From Micromonospora chalcea (GTDB lineage Bacteria > Actinomycetota > Actinomycetes > Mycobacteriales > Micromonosporaceae): a DNA stretch of 64,000 nucleotides. The stretch is from positions 1-64,000 of the forward strand of contig NZ_MAGP01000116.1 in NCBI RefSeq assembly GCF_002926165.1, in the 5' to 3' direction. The first letter of the stretch is position 1; every line of letters starts with the position of its first letter. The position numbers and the translations under genes are program-made. Under the pieces are notes generated by a model. It had not been told where the DNA came from. It did no database searches and was given only the letters and a program-made list of their open reading frames with translations. This document shows positions 62,909 to 64,000 of the stretch, piece by piece.

Positions 62909-63726
62909 TGGACATTCCGCTCGCCTGCCAGGAGCAGCTGCTCCCCGGCGCCGACCTGATCGGGAAGTACGCCCTCGCCGTCTCCCTCGGCTACCAGGGC
63001 ATCGAGCTGCGCGGCCGGGGTGACCTCGCGCTGGCCGGGCGGCTGCCGGAGCTGCGCCGCGCCCGCGCCGCCGGCGTGGTCATGCCGACCGTCTGCGTCG
63101 AGATGGACCACTTCGTCGGCGACTTCGACCCGGGCCGCTCCCGCGACGCGGTGGACAACCTTCGCTCGCAGCTCTCGGTGATCGCCGAGCTGGGCGGCGT
63201 CGGCGCGATGACCCCGGCCGCGTGGGGCATGTTCTCCCGCCGGCTGCCCCCGTTCGAACCACCACGCTCGGCCGACGACGACCGGCGGGTGCTCGTCGAC
63301 GCCCTGGGCGAGCTGGCCCGCCTCGCCCGCGCCGAGGGGGTCACCGTGTTCCTGGAACCGCTCAACCGGTACGAGGACCACATGGTCAACCGGCTCGACC
63401 AGGCCGTCGAGCTGTGCCGCGCGGTCGGCTCACCGGCGCTGCGGGTGGCCGCCGACACGTACCACATGAACATCGAGGAGGACGACCCGCACGCCGCGCT
63501 GCGCGCCGCCGCGCCGTACCTCGGGCACGTGCAGGTCAGCGACTCCAACCGGCACCAGCCCGGCGCGGGGCACCTCGACTGGGCGGCGCTGCTGGCCACG
63601 CTGGACGCGATCGGCTACACCGGCTGGCTCGCGCTGGAGTGCCGGCTGCGCGGCGAGCCGGTCGCCGCGCTGCGCCAGGCCGCCACCGCGCTGGCCCAGG
63701 CCCGTCCCCGGCGGGCCGCCGCATGA
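62908..63726 (+). CDS. Sugar phosphate isomerase/epimerase (AP2Ec family)
   Basis: 272 residues of the xylose-isomerase-like TIM barrel: GYQGIELRGRG, FLEPLNRYEDHMVNRL (metal Glu), RVAADTYHMNIEED and GHVQVSDSNRHQPGAGHLDW. Epimerises the keto sugar made by the dehydrogenase, by inference. ATG overlaps the previous stop. Confidence 0.88.
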   Translation: MDIPLACQEQLLPGADLIGKYALAVSLGYQGIELRGRGDLALAGRLPELRRARAAGVVMPTVCVEMDHFVGDFDPGRSRDAVDNLRSQLSVIAELGGVGAMTPAAWGMFSRRLPPFEPPRSADDDRRVLVDALGELARLARAEGVTVFLEPLNRYEDHMVNRLDQAVELCRAVGSPALRVAADTYHMNIEEDDPHAALRAAAPYLGHVQVSDSNRHQPGAGHLDWAALLATLDAIGYTGWLALECRLRGEPVAALRQAATALAQARPRRAAA

Positions 63727-64000
63727 CGCTGACCACCGGGGTACGCGCCGACGCCGACCGTCACGCCCGGCTGCGCCGCTTCGCGCTGGCCACCCTGGAC
63801 GCCAACTGGGAACACGACCACACGGTGCCCTCCCGCACGCTCTACCCGCACCAGTGGAGCTGGGACTCGGCGTTCATCGCGATCGGCCTGGCCCACGTCC
63901 GTCCCGACCGGGCCTGGCGGGAGCTGCGGACGCTGTTCGCCGCGCAGTGGATCGACGGGCGGGTGCCGCACATCGTGTTCAACCCCGCCTCCCGTGCCGG
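63723..64000 (+). CDS. GH63/MGH1-like glycosidase (5' part, continues past the window)
   Basis: First 92 residues. YPHQWSWDSAFIAIGLAHVR and GRVPHIVFNP match the start of the MGH1/GH63 (mannosylglycerate hydrolase/glucosidase) alpha-toroid. ATG overlaps the isomerase stop (ATGA). It probably releases the sugar used by the locus. Confidence 0.8.
   Translation, partial: MTLTTGVRADADRHARLRRFALATLDANWEHDHTVPSRTLYPHQWSWDSAFIAIGLAHVRPDRAWRELRTLFAAQWIDGRVPHIVFNPASRA

Overview
The window is high-GC, densely coded actinobacterial chromosome. Many GTG/TTG starts, 4-bp stop/start overlaps, mycothiol-type DinB/MDMPI enzymes, HxlR and CGNR regulators and an EccB protein all point to the Micromonosporaceae, probably Micromonospora (inferred from gene style, not from a database match). 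No rRNA, tRNA, CRISPR array, intact insertion sequence or replication origin was seen.

Region by region. (1) 1-4.9 kb: a cut-down alanyl-tRNA-synthetase paralogue, an AAA+ ATPase and a FadE5-type acyl-CoA dehydrogenase, all on +. (2) 4.9-14.6 kb: a variable island. Its edges carry imperfect direct repeats and fragments copied from flanking genes. Inside are a low-GC HNH-nuclease cassette with a small glycine-rich membrane protein, an XRE regulator coupled to an HD phosphohydrolase, a train of four overlapping mini-genes, a PyrE-like phosphoribosyltransferase, a GIY-YIG protein and several single enzymes. (3) 14.6-31 kb: housekeeping and stress genes, including an AEC transporter, peptidase E, CGNR regulator/MFS pair, AraC/RibD-like pair, a two-component system divergent from a degenerate beta-lactamase-fold protein, HxlR/SDR, TrmO, PhzF/methyltransferase, a decayed DUF6000-like gene and other small enzymes. 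(4) 31-44 kb: a TetR/SnoaL pair with two clear operators, hydrolases, VOC proteins, a secreted Tap-like peptidase, a PP2C-like phosphatase, two gene remnants, a second HxlR/NAD(P)-binding pair, HAD, AhpD-like and DUF1152 proteins. (5) 44-51 kb: PepSY membrane protein, methyltransferases, a P-loop kinase, an AlkZ-like protein and a FadD acyl-CoA ligase with a perfect palindrome upstream. (6) 51.3-55.7 kb: a persulfide/sulfur-handling cluster (TauE/SafE exporter, rhodaneses, persulfide-dioxygenase/rhodanese fusion, CstR-like repressor, thioredoxin) with three copies of the ATACCCC-N2-GGGGTAT operator. (7) 55.8-58.5 kb: orphan eccB, methyltransferase, PAP2 protein. (8) 58.5-64 kb: a sugar-uptake and catabolic locus. 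A binding lipoprotein and two permeases face an alcohol-type dehydrogenase, a xylose-isomerase-like TIM-barrel protein and the start of a GH63/MGH1-like glycosidase that runs off the window.

Best candidates for new biology are the HNH plus glycine-zipper cassette in the scarred island, the overlapping cysteine-bearing mini-gene train, the active-site-depleted beta-lactamase-like and SDR proteins, and the compact CstR regulon.
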